Shown here: in pieces, positions 1 through 5,739 of the stretch
How the letters are laid out: every line of letters begins with the position of its first letter
Position numbering within the stretch: the stretch's first letter is position 1
Source: Planctomycetota bacterium
Lineage (GTDB): Bacteria; Planctomycetota; Phycisphaerae; WQYP01
Assembly: GCA_021828925.1 (NCBI GenBank)
Contig: JAJZCT010000009.1
Span: 1 to 16,116, forward strand
Length of the DNA: 16,116 nucleotides
Direction of reading: 5' to 3'
Position numbers and translations under genes: made by a program
Notes under the pieces: model-generated
Told to the model about the DNA's origin: nothing
The model's input: only the letters and a program-made list of their open reading frames with translations
Databases searched by the model: none

Positions 1-400
1 ATCGCAGTTCGCAGGCTATTTTGTCCTGAGAATAGTTCCAATACGGATTCGCCAGCGGCGTGGATTCCGTAATAATGTGATAGCTTGGCGGCTTCTGCTA
101 CGCGGACGCGGAACTGATGAAAATATACTGCCGCGTTTTGCCGGAAAACAAAGCGATGTCCCGCTCCACATCCTCCGGCTTAAACGCGATCCAGTTGACG
201 ACCACATCAAAGTACTGGTCTCGGATCGCCGGCGCGATTTTATCCGGGTCTGTTATATCGCCGACGATGGTTCGCGCACCATCCAGGCCGACATTATGGC
301 GTCCCCGATTCAGGAGGTACAAATCCCAGCGCCGCTCAAGGGCCAATCGACTTACCGCCGTGCTGATGTTGCCGGTACCGCCAATAAATAATGCTCGCAT
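1..400 (-). pseudogene. NAD-dependent epimerase/dehydratase (extended SDR), interrupted by in-frame TAG, runs off left edge
   Basis: The N-terminus reads MRALFIGGTGNIS, a Rossmann nucleotide-binding start with the GGTGNIS loop of this extended-SDR subfamily. It is followed by LLNRGRHN and, further on, VVNWIAFKPEDVERDI and YIFISSASA, where the Ser of the active site lies. The next codon, at 100-98, is TAG. In the same frame the protein continues without a break to the window edge: QKPPSYHIITESTPLANPYW, then NYSQDKIACEL, which holds the YxxxK catalytic pair (Y at 34-32, K at 22-20). The TAG sits where relatives carry Tyr (SSASAY), so one base change from a Tyr codon explains it. The ATG at 400 has GGTGAT just upstream; a GTG at 409 is an alternative start. 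Without readthrough the product would be about 100 residues and lack catalytic residues. A sequencing error, a real nonsense mutation or amber readthrough are all possible. The substrate (nucleotide sugar or similar) is unknown. Confidence 0.8.
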
Positions 401-479
401 CTTGATCACCCAACGTCAGCCAGTAATAATTCACGGCCTTTCGACCGGTCAGGCTCACTGCAAGTCTAATTATGAATAA

Positions 480-485
480 ATTATA
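480..485 (-). promoter_or_regulatory. candidate -10 box (TATAAT) upstream of the epimerase
   Basis: A perfect TATAAT on the minus strand lies about 80 nt upstream of the epimerase start codon. I see no good -35 hexamer at 16-18 nt, so this is only a candidate. Confidence 0.3.
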
Positions 486-544
486 CCCCTCGGCCGCCGG
501 CAAAACAGCCAAGTACTTCTTCCCGCCACCCATGCTTAGAATAA

Positions 545-703
545 AAGCGTGGAATTCGACGCCATCCGTCCGATAAAGTAATTGGGAACATCGGCCCGCA
601 AGCGGAGTTGCCATGGGATACGGGTTTGACGAGTTCGGCGGCGGCGGGAAAATTCCGCGTGGAATACTTGGCGGCGTTCCAGCGTGAGGAACTCGGCACC
701 TGA
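545..703 (+). pseudogene. orphan C-terminal coding fragment, unrecognised
   Basis: After an in-frame TAA at 542-544 this frame is open for 52 codons, ending in TGA at 701-703. The end reads as a natural protein C-terminus: DKVIGNIGPQAELPWDTGL, then SSAAAGKFRVEYLAAFQREE, then LGT. There is no ATG in the open stretch and no ribosome-binding site. A terminator-like hairpin begins inside its last codons (692-732), as expected at the end of a real gene. I do not recognise the family. I infer a gene whose upstream part was lost by deletion or rearrangement, since the preceding 140 bases hold no continuation in any frame and the next gene to the left starts on the opposite strand. A chance ORF in GC-rich DNA is the alternative. 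Confidence 0.35.
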
Positions 704-732
704 ATTAACCTCAGGGGACCGAGTGTTGTTTT
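692..732 (+). terminator. terminator-like hairpin with T-rich tail
   Basis: CTCGG (692-696) pairs with CCGAG (719-723). Inside it CCTGA (699-703) pairs with TCAGG (711-715), with a 2x3 internal loop and the 7-nt loop ATTAACC. The tail TGTTGTTTT follows at once (724-732). This has the form of a Rho-independent terminator reading rightward and would end the orphan fragment at 545-703. It lies only 16 bases before the start codon of the glycoside hydrolase, so it could instead act in that gene's leader. Confidence 0.5.
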
Positions 733-747
733 CAGGGGTTAACGCAT

Positions 748-2634
748 ATGCGTAATAATTATTTTAGGAATTTGGCCGTGGCGGCTTTGGCGGGGTGCCG
801 AGAGTTGCGGGAAATTGGACGTTCGAGGGTAGGCTCATTGAAGCGCCCATGGGTGTGTGCTCTGATGGCGCTGGCTTTGGTGTGGGGTGGGGTTCTTGGC
901 GTGCGCCAGGCTTTTTCGGTTCCCGGCCAGGCGGCTGCGGCGGTACTTGCGGCCAGCCAGATTCCAGGGCCGGCCGTACCCGACGGCCTGGGCGTCAACA
1001 TCCACTTCACCAATCCCCGTCCTGGAGAGATGCGTATGCTGGCCGCCACAGGAGTACGTTGGATTCGCATGGATTTTTCCTGGGGTGCCACGGAAACACA
1101 AAAAGGGCGATACAACTTTGCAGCATACCTCCGTCTGATTACCGCGCTGCGACGTTATCATATTCGGCCCGTGTTGATTCTGGATTACGGCAATCCGCTG
1201 TACCAGCACGGCTTCCCCACCACGCCATTGGCCCGTGAGGCTTTTAGCCGGTGGGCGGTTGCGGCGGTCACGACCTTCCGAGGCGACGGCGTAATGTGGG
1301 AAATGTACAATGAACCCAACGGCATGGGACACGCAACGCCGGCGCAATATGCCAAACTGGCATTGGAAGTTGGCCGCGCCGTCCATCAAGCCGATCCGCA
1401 TGCCCTGTATGTCGGCCCCGCGCTGGCGGGGATGGATCGGCCATGGTTCAAGCAGATATTGCAAGATGGGGTACTAAAGGAATTCGACGCCATCACCGTG
1501 CATCCGTATCGCCGAACTCCGCCGGAAACCGTAGAGGCGGACTACGCAACTTTTCGTCAACTCATCGCCCGCTACGCCCCGGCGGGCAAGGTTGTCCCGT
1601 TGATTTCCGGCGAATGGGGTTATTCAACCACATGGATGAAGCGCAACGCCAATCGGCAGGGGAAATATCTGGCGCGCGAATTTTTGACCAATCTCATGTG
1701 CCGCATACCCCTTTCCGTCTGGTATGACTGGCATAACGATGGAACTTCCGGATCGGGCCATCCCAAGACCGGTCGAATGAAAATTACCCATATCGCCCTC
1801 AACGCCGATGGAGTTACAAAACCCATGCACTTGTTGGCCCAAAGACACAAGTGGACTTTTTGGAACGGCGCGGAATTCCCCGGCGCCAAGGGCAGCTTCA
1901 AAATCCTCCAAGATCATCAGATGCCAGTCGGCGTGCTGCGGTACAATTTTTCCGGCGGTGGAAATTATGTGGATGCCGGCGTGACTGTCCCCATTAGGAA
2001 AGACGGCACCCTGTCATTCAAAGTCAGGTCGGCGCAGCGGCAGCAAATATTGATTCGAATTGTGGACCACCTGGGCCAATGCCTGCAATTCTACCGGAAT
2101 TACTCCGAGATCAACCACTGGCAGGTCATAGCGGTGAACTTGGCCCATGGATCATCCATGCATTGGGGTGGTAAGAATAATGGAGTAATCAACTTCCCCA
2201 TTGTTTCCATCAGTCTTGGCGTCAATAACTTCCGCCCCTCGCAGGAATGGCATTTTGGAATTGTTAAGTTCAAGTACCATCCCCATCGGCACTGGGTGTA
2301 TACGCCCAAGCCCGCATTCTTTGCGTGTCGTACGCTCACGCACACGTTGAGCGGGTTTCATTTCGACAAGCGTCTGAAAGAAAACAATTCTGAGGATTTT
2401 GCGCTGGTATTCGCAAAGGGCCACCAGCGGCGATGGGTGGCCTGGAGCATTGTGAAACCCAAGCCGGGTCGTGGAGTGGTGAAACTGCCCATCCCGGCGG
2501 GAAACTACCGCGTCATCAATTATCTTGGCAGCAAGCACATAAAGGCTCAAGCGACTGCGGCGGGGCTAAGACTTCAATTGTCTACCGGGCCGCAATATCT
2601 TGTTCCATTGCGCGCCGCAGGCGGGAAAAACTGA
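748..2634 (+). CDS. secreted clan GH-A glycoside hydrolase (GH39/GH5-like), 628 aa
   Basis: The catalytic domain (about residues 78-375) is a TIM barrel of clan GH-A type. It has GVRWIRMDFSWGATE near the start (103-116), WEMYNEPN with the likely acid/base Glu189, the ITVHPYR strand (249-255), and ISGEWGYST with the likely nucleophile Glu289. These retaining enzymes cleave beta-glycosidic bonds in polysaccharides; the exact substrate cannot be read. Residues 380-628 lack catalytic motifs and are rich in beta-type sequence, so they may be one or two accessory beta-sandwich domains. The N-terminus has a long 35-residue charged stretch, then a hydrophobic segment (36-52) and an Ala-rich region, so the protein is exported or membrane-anchored. 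The ATG at 748 follows AGGGG (735-739) by 8 nt. A TTG at 838, preceded by GAGGGTAGG, would give a normal short signal peptide (LKRPWVCALMALALVWGG) and is a serious alternative start. Confidence 0.8.
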   Translation: MRNNYFRNLAVAALAGCRELREIGRSRVGSLKRPWVCALMALALVWGGVLGVRQAFSVPGQAAAAVLAASQIPGPAVPDGLGVNIHFTNPRPGEMRMLAATGVRWIRMDFSWGATETQKGRYNFAAYLRLITALRRYHIRPVLILDYGNPLYQHGFPTTPLAREAFSRWAVAAVTTFRGDGVMWEMYNEPNGMGHATPAQYAKLALEVGRAVHQADPHALYVGPALAGMDRPWFKQILQDGVLKEFDAITVHPYRRTPPETVEADYATFRQLIARYAPAGKVVPLISGEWGYSTTWMKRNANRQGKYLAREFLTNLMCRIPLSVWYDWHNDGTSGSGHPKTGRMKITHIALNADGVTKPMHLLAQRHKWTFWNGAEFPGAKGSFKILQDHQMPVGVLRYNFSGGGNYVDAGVTVPIRKDGTLSFKVRSAQRQQILIRIVDHLGQCLQFYRNYSEINHWQVIAVNLAHGSSMHWGGKNNGVINFPIVSISLGVNNFRPSQEWHFGIVKFKYHPHRHWVYTPKPAFFACRTLTHTLSGFHFDKRLKENNSEDFALVFAKGHQRRWVAWSIVKPKPGRGVVKLPIPAGNYRVINYLGSKHIKAQATAAGLRLQLSTGPQYLVPLRAAGGKN

Positions 2635-2688
2635 TGAAAGTTAGTTGGAAAGGCTTCTGCGGTTATCTCGTGTCGCGCAAACTTCTTT

Positions 2689-2714
2689 CTTAACAGGTTT
2701 GGTCTGTTGTTAAG
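2689..2714. repeat. inverted repeat in convergent spacer
   Basis: CTTAACA (2689-2695) and TGTTAAG (2708-2714) form a perfect 7-bp stem plus one G-T pair. It lies between the converging hydrolase and HAD genes, where a terminator is expected. No T-run follows in either direction, so its role as a terminator is uncertain. The rest of the 140-bp spacer shows nothing clear. Confidence 0.35.
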
Positions 2715-2774
2715 GGTTCACAGATGAAAGTCCGAAGCGGGGTGGCTCCGCCGGTCTCTGGAATTCTGCGGAAT

Positions 2775-3512
2775 CTATACGCCGCAACCCAAAACAATAT
2801 CCGCCAGCTCTACAATTTTTTCAATTTCGTGATCCGGGCGCACGCGGCGCTTTCTAGTTGTTTGCGTGCGCAGAGCCGGTTTCCAGACGGTCGTCATGCC
2901 GGCTCGGCGTGCACCCTGAATATCGGCGCCAAGTGTATCGCCGACAAATACCGCCTGTTCGGGACTGATCCCCAGTTGCTCCAGCGCTACGCGGAAAATC
3001 ACGGGATGGGGCTTGCGATAAATCGTATTGGAGGAATAGATACGTGTGGGAAAAAATTCCAGAAGTTTCTCGCGCTCGAGATGCCGGTCCAGACAATAAT
3101 CCGGGGCGCAGGTATTTGACACGATCGCCAGTTTAAGGCCCTGGCGTTGAAACTCCCGCAGCATGGCGTGTGTGCCGGCCTCCACCGTCGCGCGGTGCAC
3201 CACCGGCTTATACCACCGCCATACCAGAGCCGAAATTTCATCTTGAGACAGTGTAATATTAAGTTTACATAACACCTGACAAATCACGTCGTTGACGTTG
3301 AAGTCCCGGCGACGAATATTAGACCAGATATATTTCCGACGAAATGCGCGAAAGTGAATGCGCGTATAAGTTTCAAATTCCGGCAGCGAAGCATCTAAGC
3401 CATGCAGATGGCGGTAAGTGTCTTTGGCCCCTAAGAGAAATAAGCTTCGATGATCCAAGTGATCAAACTGCAGCAGCGTATCCGCCAGATCAAATAGTAT
3501 CGCCTTAACCAT
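2775..3512 (-). CDS. HAD-superfamily hydrolase (subfamily IA), 245 aa
   Basis: Four HAD motifs are in order. Motif I is ILFDLADTLL with nucleophile Asp8. Motif II is IVSNT with Ser132. Motif III is Lys167 in RKPHPVIF. Motif IV is VFVGDTLGADIQGARRAG (Asp192, Asp197). Residues 15-110 form an alpha-helical cap as in C1-capped phosphatases. The length is normal for the family. The D+2 position, usually the general acid/base Asp (DxD), is Ala10 here, followed by Asp11 (DLADT). Some HAD proteins lack this Asp and are not ordinary phosphatases, so a standard phosphatase label is unsafe. The ATG at 3512 is preceded by GGAAGG with 6-nt spacing. The gene stands alone, divergent from the sigma gene and convergent with the glycoside hydrolase. 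The C-terminal basic stretch (TRKRRVRPDHEI) precedes the last helix. Confidence 0.85.
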   Translation of the reverse strand: MVKAILFDLADTLLQFDHLDHRSLFLLGAKDTYRHLHGLDASLPEFETYTRIHFRAFRRKYIWSNIRRRDFNVNDVICQVLCKLNITLSQDEISALVWRWYKPVVHRATVEAGTHAMLREFQRQGLKLAIVSNTCAPDYCLDRHLEREKLLEFFPTRIYSSNTIYRKPHPVIFRVALEQLGISPEQAVFVGDTLGADIQGARRAGMTTVWKPALRTQTTRKRRVRPDHEIEKIVELADIVLGCGV

Positions 3513-3715
3513 CTTTCGCCTTCCACATAACCGACGAGCGCATTATAACCGAATTTTATTACGTGGGGATGCACGTCCATTTATTATTACGGATATACCC
3601 AAAGGCGAAATTAAGAGATTTTTCGTCCTAAAAATACAAAAAATGCATATTTTTTTGTTTCTTTACCGTCCAAACCGAGATAACATACTGATGTAATGTT
3701 AGGGGTGCGTGCTGC
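3513..3715. promoter_or_regulatory. AT-rich divergent control region of HAD and sigma genes
   Basis: This 203-bp spacer is much more AT-rich than its surroundings, with A- and T-runs at 3617-3665. It must hold both divergent promoters. A small inverted repeat, ACGTG (3561-3565) and CACGT (3572-3576) around a 6-nt loop, could be an operator. For the sigma gene a weak pair TTGTTT (3655-3660) and GATAAC (3679-3684), 18 nt apart, is the best I find. The sigma ribosome-binding site is GGGGTG at 3702-3707, 8 nt before the ATG. Confidence 0.35.
3542..3547 (-). promoter_or_regulatory. candidate -10 box for the HAD gene
   Basis: A perfect TATAAT on the minus strand lies 29 nt before the HAD start codon, giving a leader of roughly 22 nt. 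No clear -35 is visible. The context GTTATAAT resembles the box before the oxidoreductase at 16056-16061. Confidence 0.45.
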
Positions 3716-5503
3716 ATGATCTGGACAGACCCAAAAATTGAAGAGCTTGCCAAGCAGATGGCCTTTACGCCCATGGCCAAGCGACACCAGCAATTGCGCG
3801 CAGCGCTGGAACTGATCGGGCAGATCGACGCCACGGAAGATTACCCATGGGAATTCGTTCTTTATCGTTTGACTGCTTATCGGGCCAAAGAATCGGCGGA
3901 TCATATTATCTCCGGCAGAGCTTTATTGGCCGACATCGCCTCCCTGGTGGAAAGTGTTTCCGATTCGCTGAATATTCCGGTTACCCAAGCGGGCGATGAC
4001 GTACTTTCTTTGGAACAGATCACACAAAAATTTCAGGTCTCCACCAAGACCATCCAGCGCTGGCGACGCCGCGGCTTGGCCGCCATGCGATTTGTCTATC
4101 CCGACGGCATCAAACGCCTGGGCTTTTTAACTTCGGATGTGACACGCTTCTCGACCCAATTTGCGGTTCGCGTAGAAAAATCCGCGCGATTCCGCCAACT
4201 TACTGAAGAAGAAAAGGCGGACATTATTCGCCGCGCCCGACGCTTAGCGGTGCATTGTCGGTGCTGCCTGAAACTTATTTCCCGTCGCATCGCCCGGCAC
4301 ACCAAACGCAGCCCGGAAACCATCCGCTATGTCATACGCCGCTGGGATGCCGAACATCCTGACCAAGCCGTTTTTCCGGACACCGCCGGTCCGCTGACAG
4401 ATCAGGACAAACGCATCATTGTCGATTGCTTTGATCGCGGTATATCCGTGGAATGCCTGGCAAAACGTTATTGTCGCACGACCTCCAGTATTTATCGTGT
4501 AGTCAACCAGGACAAGGCCCAGCAAATTAAAACATTGCTCATCCGCTTTGTGACCAACCCCTTATTCGATCACCCTGATGCGGATCAGATTATCCTTAAG
4601 GTTCTACCGGAAAAAGCCCGCCGCGAGCCAACGGTGCCCTTGGCCGGCATAGAGGCCAAAGAACAAATTGTGCTCCGGCAACCCAATGATATTCCCGCCT
4701 ATCTCTCGGATGTATTCCGCCAGCCCATGTTGGGCCAGGCGGTGATGACCGATGCCTTTAGAAGAATGAATTATCTCAAAGCAAAGGCCGCCCGGCTGCA
4801 AGCCCGCATTGACGTAAACGCCGCCCGCACGGCCGATATTGAAGAAATTGAATTGCTGCTGGAAACAGCCGGTGCGATACGCAATCAAATTTTGCAATCG
4901 CATTTGCGGGTGGTGGTGCACGTGGCCAGAAAGCATCAGCATGCGCAGCATGATCTCTTTGAATTAATTTCCGATGGCAATTTATGGATGATGCGCGCCG
5001 TGGACACCTTTGATTTTTCCCGCGGCGTGAAATTCAGCACCTACCTCACATACGTGCTGATGAAAAACTTTGCCCGTAGGATCGGCGATAACTGCACCCG
5101 CGTGGATCAGCGCCTGGTTACCACCCAAAACGATTTGCTCGATGAACTTGGCGAATCCCAGGAGCAAAGCATCCCGGACGCGGTGGACATGCTGTTGATG
5201 CAGGGCCGGCTCATAGATGCCATGGCAAAACTCCCCCGGCGGGAACATGATCTCTTAGCAGCCCATTACGGCCTGGAAGCCGGAGAAGGTCCCACGAGTC
5301 TATCGCAAATTGCGCAGCGCATGGGCATTACCAAGGCCCGTGTGCGACAGTTAGAAGTCCGCGCACTGAACCGATTGCGCCGGATGCTGGAAGAACAAAT
5401 TGATCGTCAGGCAGCGGATGTCATAGGCCCAGGCGGCCAGTACCAAGCCACCGAAGCGGCGGATGTTGCCACGAATAGTGTGCCTGCGGTTTCCATCAGG
5501 TAA
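3716..5503 (+). CDS. planctomycete-type sigma-70 family RNA polymerase sigma factor with HTH-rich N-terminus, 595 aa
   Basis: The C-terminal third is a sigma-70 core. Region 2 (about 390-455) contains LRVVVHVARK, DLFELISDGNLWMMRAVDTF and DFSRGVKFSTYLTYVLMK, matching the core-binding and -10-recognition helices of primary-type sigmas. Region 4 (about 505-560) contains LPRREHDLLAAHYGLE and SLSQIAQRMGITKARVRQLE, the -35-recognition HTH. Region 3 is shortened (about 465-500). Region 1.1 is absent. In its place are about 380 residues with three likely helix-turn-helix units: a MerR-like one at 97-121 (SLEQITQKFQVSTKTIQRWR), one at 186-210 (LISRRIARHTKRSPETIRYV) and one at 242-264 (ISVECLAKRYCRTTSSIYRV). 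The linker NPLFDHPDAD (281-290) and RMNYLKAKAARL (350-361) are, from memory, hallmarks of a planctomycete sigma family. It is probably an alternative or regulatory sigma rather than the housekeeping one. Its target promoters are unknown. Confidence 0.85.
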   Translation: MIWTDPKIEELAKQMAFTPMAKRHQQLRAALELIGQIDATEDYPWEFVLYRLTAYRAKESADHIISGRALLADIASLVESVSDSLNIPVTQAGDDVLSLEQITQKFQVSTKTIQRWRRRGLAAMRFVYPDGIKRLGFLTSDVTRFSTQFAVRVEKSARFRQLTEEEKADIIRRARRLAVHCRCCLKLISRRIARHTKRSPETIRYVIRRWDAEHPDQAVFPDTAGPLTDQDKRIIVDCFDRGISVECLAKRYCRTTSSIYRVVNQDKAQQIKTLLIRFVTNPLFDHPDADQIILKVLPEKARREPTVPLAGIEAKEQIVLRQPNDIPAYLSDVFRQPMLGQAVMTDAFRRMNYLKAKAARLQARIDVNAARTADIEEIELLLETAGAIRNQILQSHLRVVVHVARKHQHAQHDLFELISDGNLWMMRAVDTFDFSRGVKFSTYLTYVLMKNFARRIGDNCTRVDQRLVTTQNDLLDELGESQEQSIPDAVDMLLMQGRLIDAMAKLPRREHDLLAAHYGLEAGEGPTSLSQIAQRMGITKARVRQLEVRALNRLRRMLEEQIDRQAADVIGPGGQYQATEAADVATNSVPAVSIR

Positions 5504-5542
5504 TTGTTTGTCGCCCAACGCGGGATGGCGGAGGTCCGGCCG

Positions 5543-5620
5543 ATGGCCAACCGCGACGGGGCGGAAAGTGTCGCGTCATCTGATCGCGTTTCCGCCGCAA
5601 ACTCAACGCTGCCGCATTGA
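5543..5620 (+). CDS. candidate 25-aa small ORF overlapping the dispersed repeat
   Basis: An ATG at 5543 is preceded by a perfect GGAGG (5530-5534) at 8-nt spacing, a stronger site than that of the sigma gene 39 bp upstream. The peptide begins MANRDGAESVASSDRV and ends SAANSTLPH. Its TGA (5618-5620) lies inside the right arm of the repeat hairpin. The second repeat copy (minus strand, 14866-14796) is open in the same frame and ends SASNSTLPH with the same TGA, but has no ATG or ribosome-binding site. The peptide has no membrane segment or motif I know. It could be a microprotein, a leader-type peptide or chance. Confidence 0.25.
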   Translation: MANRDGAESVASSDRVSAANSTLPH

Positions 5621-5623
5621 GCT
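5553..5623 (+). repeat. dispersed hairpin repeat, copy 1
   Basis: This 71-bp block aligns without gaps to the reverse complement of 14796-14866 (51 of 71 identical by my count). The first 8 bases are identical and so are the last 24 (5600-5623). The 24-bp core is itself a near-perfect hairpin: arms CTCAACGC and GCATTGAG, loop TGCC, with one C/A mismatch in this reading that becomes G-T on the other strand. The copy sits 49 bp after the sigma stop codon, in the sense orientation of that gene. This copy also contains a second hairpin (5560-5596). Confidence 0.65.
5560..5596. repeat. long inverted repeat inside repeat copy 1
   Basis: GGCGGAAA (5560-5567) pairs perfectly with TTTCCGCC (5589-5596). 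The inner CGCG (5572-5575) pairs with CGCG (5585-5588), leaving a GTGT bulge and a 9-nt loop. It lies between converging genes. There is no T-run after it, so it may be an RNA processing or stability structure rather than an intrinsic terminator. The left arm is not conserved in the second repeat copy. Confidence 0.55.
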
Positions 5624-5705
5624 ACGAGACGTAAATCTGGGGTAACCGGTGAATTCTGTGGATCCCTATCCGCGCGGTCGCCCTGGCATTTGTGCGTGGC
5701 CGATC

Positions 5706-5739
5706 GTGACCGAGCCATGGCTGTTGTCACCCTATTTTT
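5706..5739 (+). terminator. likely bidirectional terminator between sigma gene and gltX
   Basis: GTGAC (5706-5710) pairs with GTCAC (5726-5730), enclosing the perfect 10-bp palindrome AGCCATGGCT (5713-5722). Rightward it is followed by CCTATTTTT, a usable T-tract, so it would end the sigma transcript about 200 nt after its stop. Leftward the same hairpin begins one base after the gltX stop codon (5734-5732) but has no T-tract. The T-tract overlaps the end of gltX. Confidence 0.55.

Noticed and set aside
336..699. Two minus-strand open frames of 92 and 72 codons between the epimerase and the hydrolase
   Set aside because: They overlap the epimerase start or each other and look composition-driven; the plus-strand fragment with a terminator explains the region better.
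835..1464. Minus-strand open frame of 209 codons inside the glycoside hydrolase gene
   Set aside because: The plus-strand protein shows catalytic motifs across this stretch; the antisense translation shows none.
2634..2693. A 19-codon ORF starting in the TGATG overlap at the hydrolase stop codon
   Set aside because: The overlap is suggestive of coupling, but the peptide is very short, has no motif and has no second copy or homologue visible here.
2740..2765. GCGG/CCGC hairpin as a terminator for the HAD gene
   Set aside because: Only a 4-bp stem and no T-run on the minus strand.
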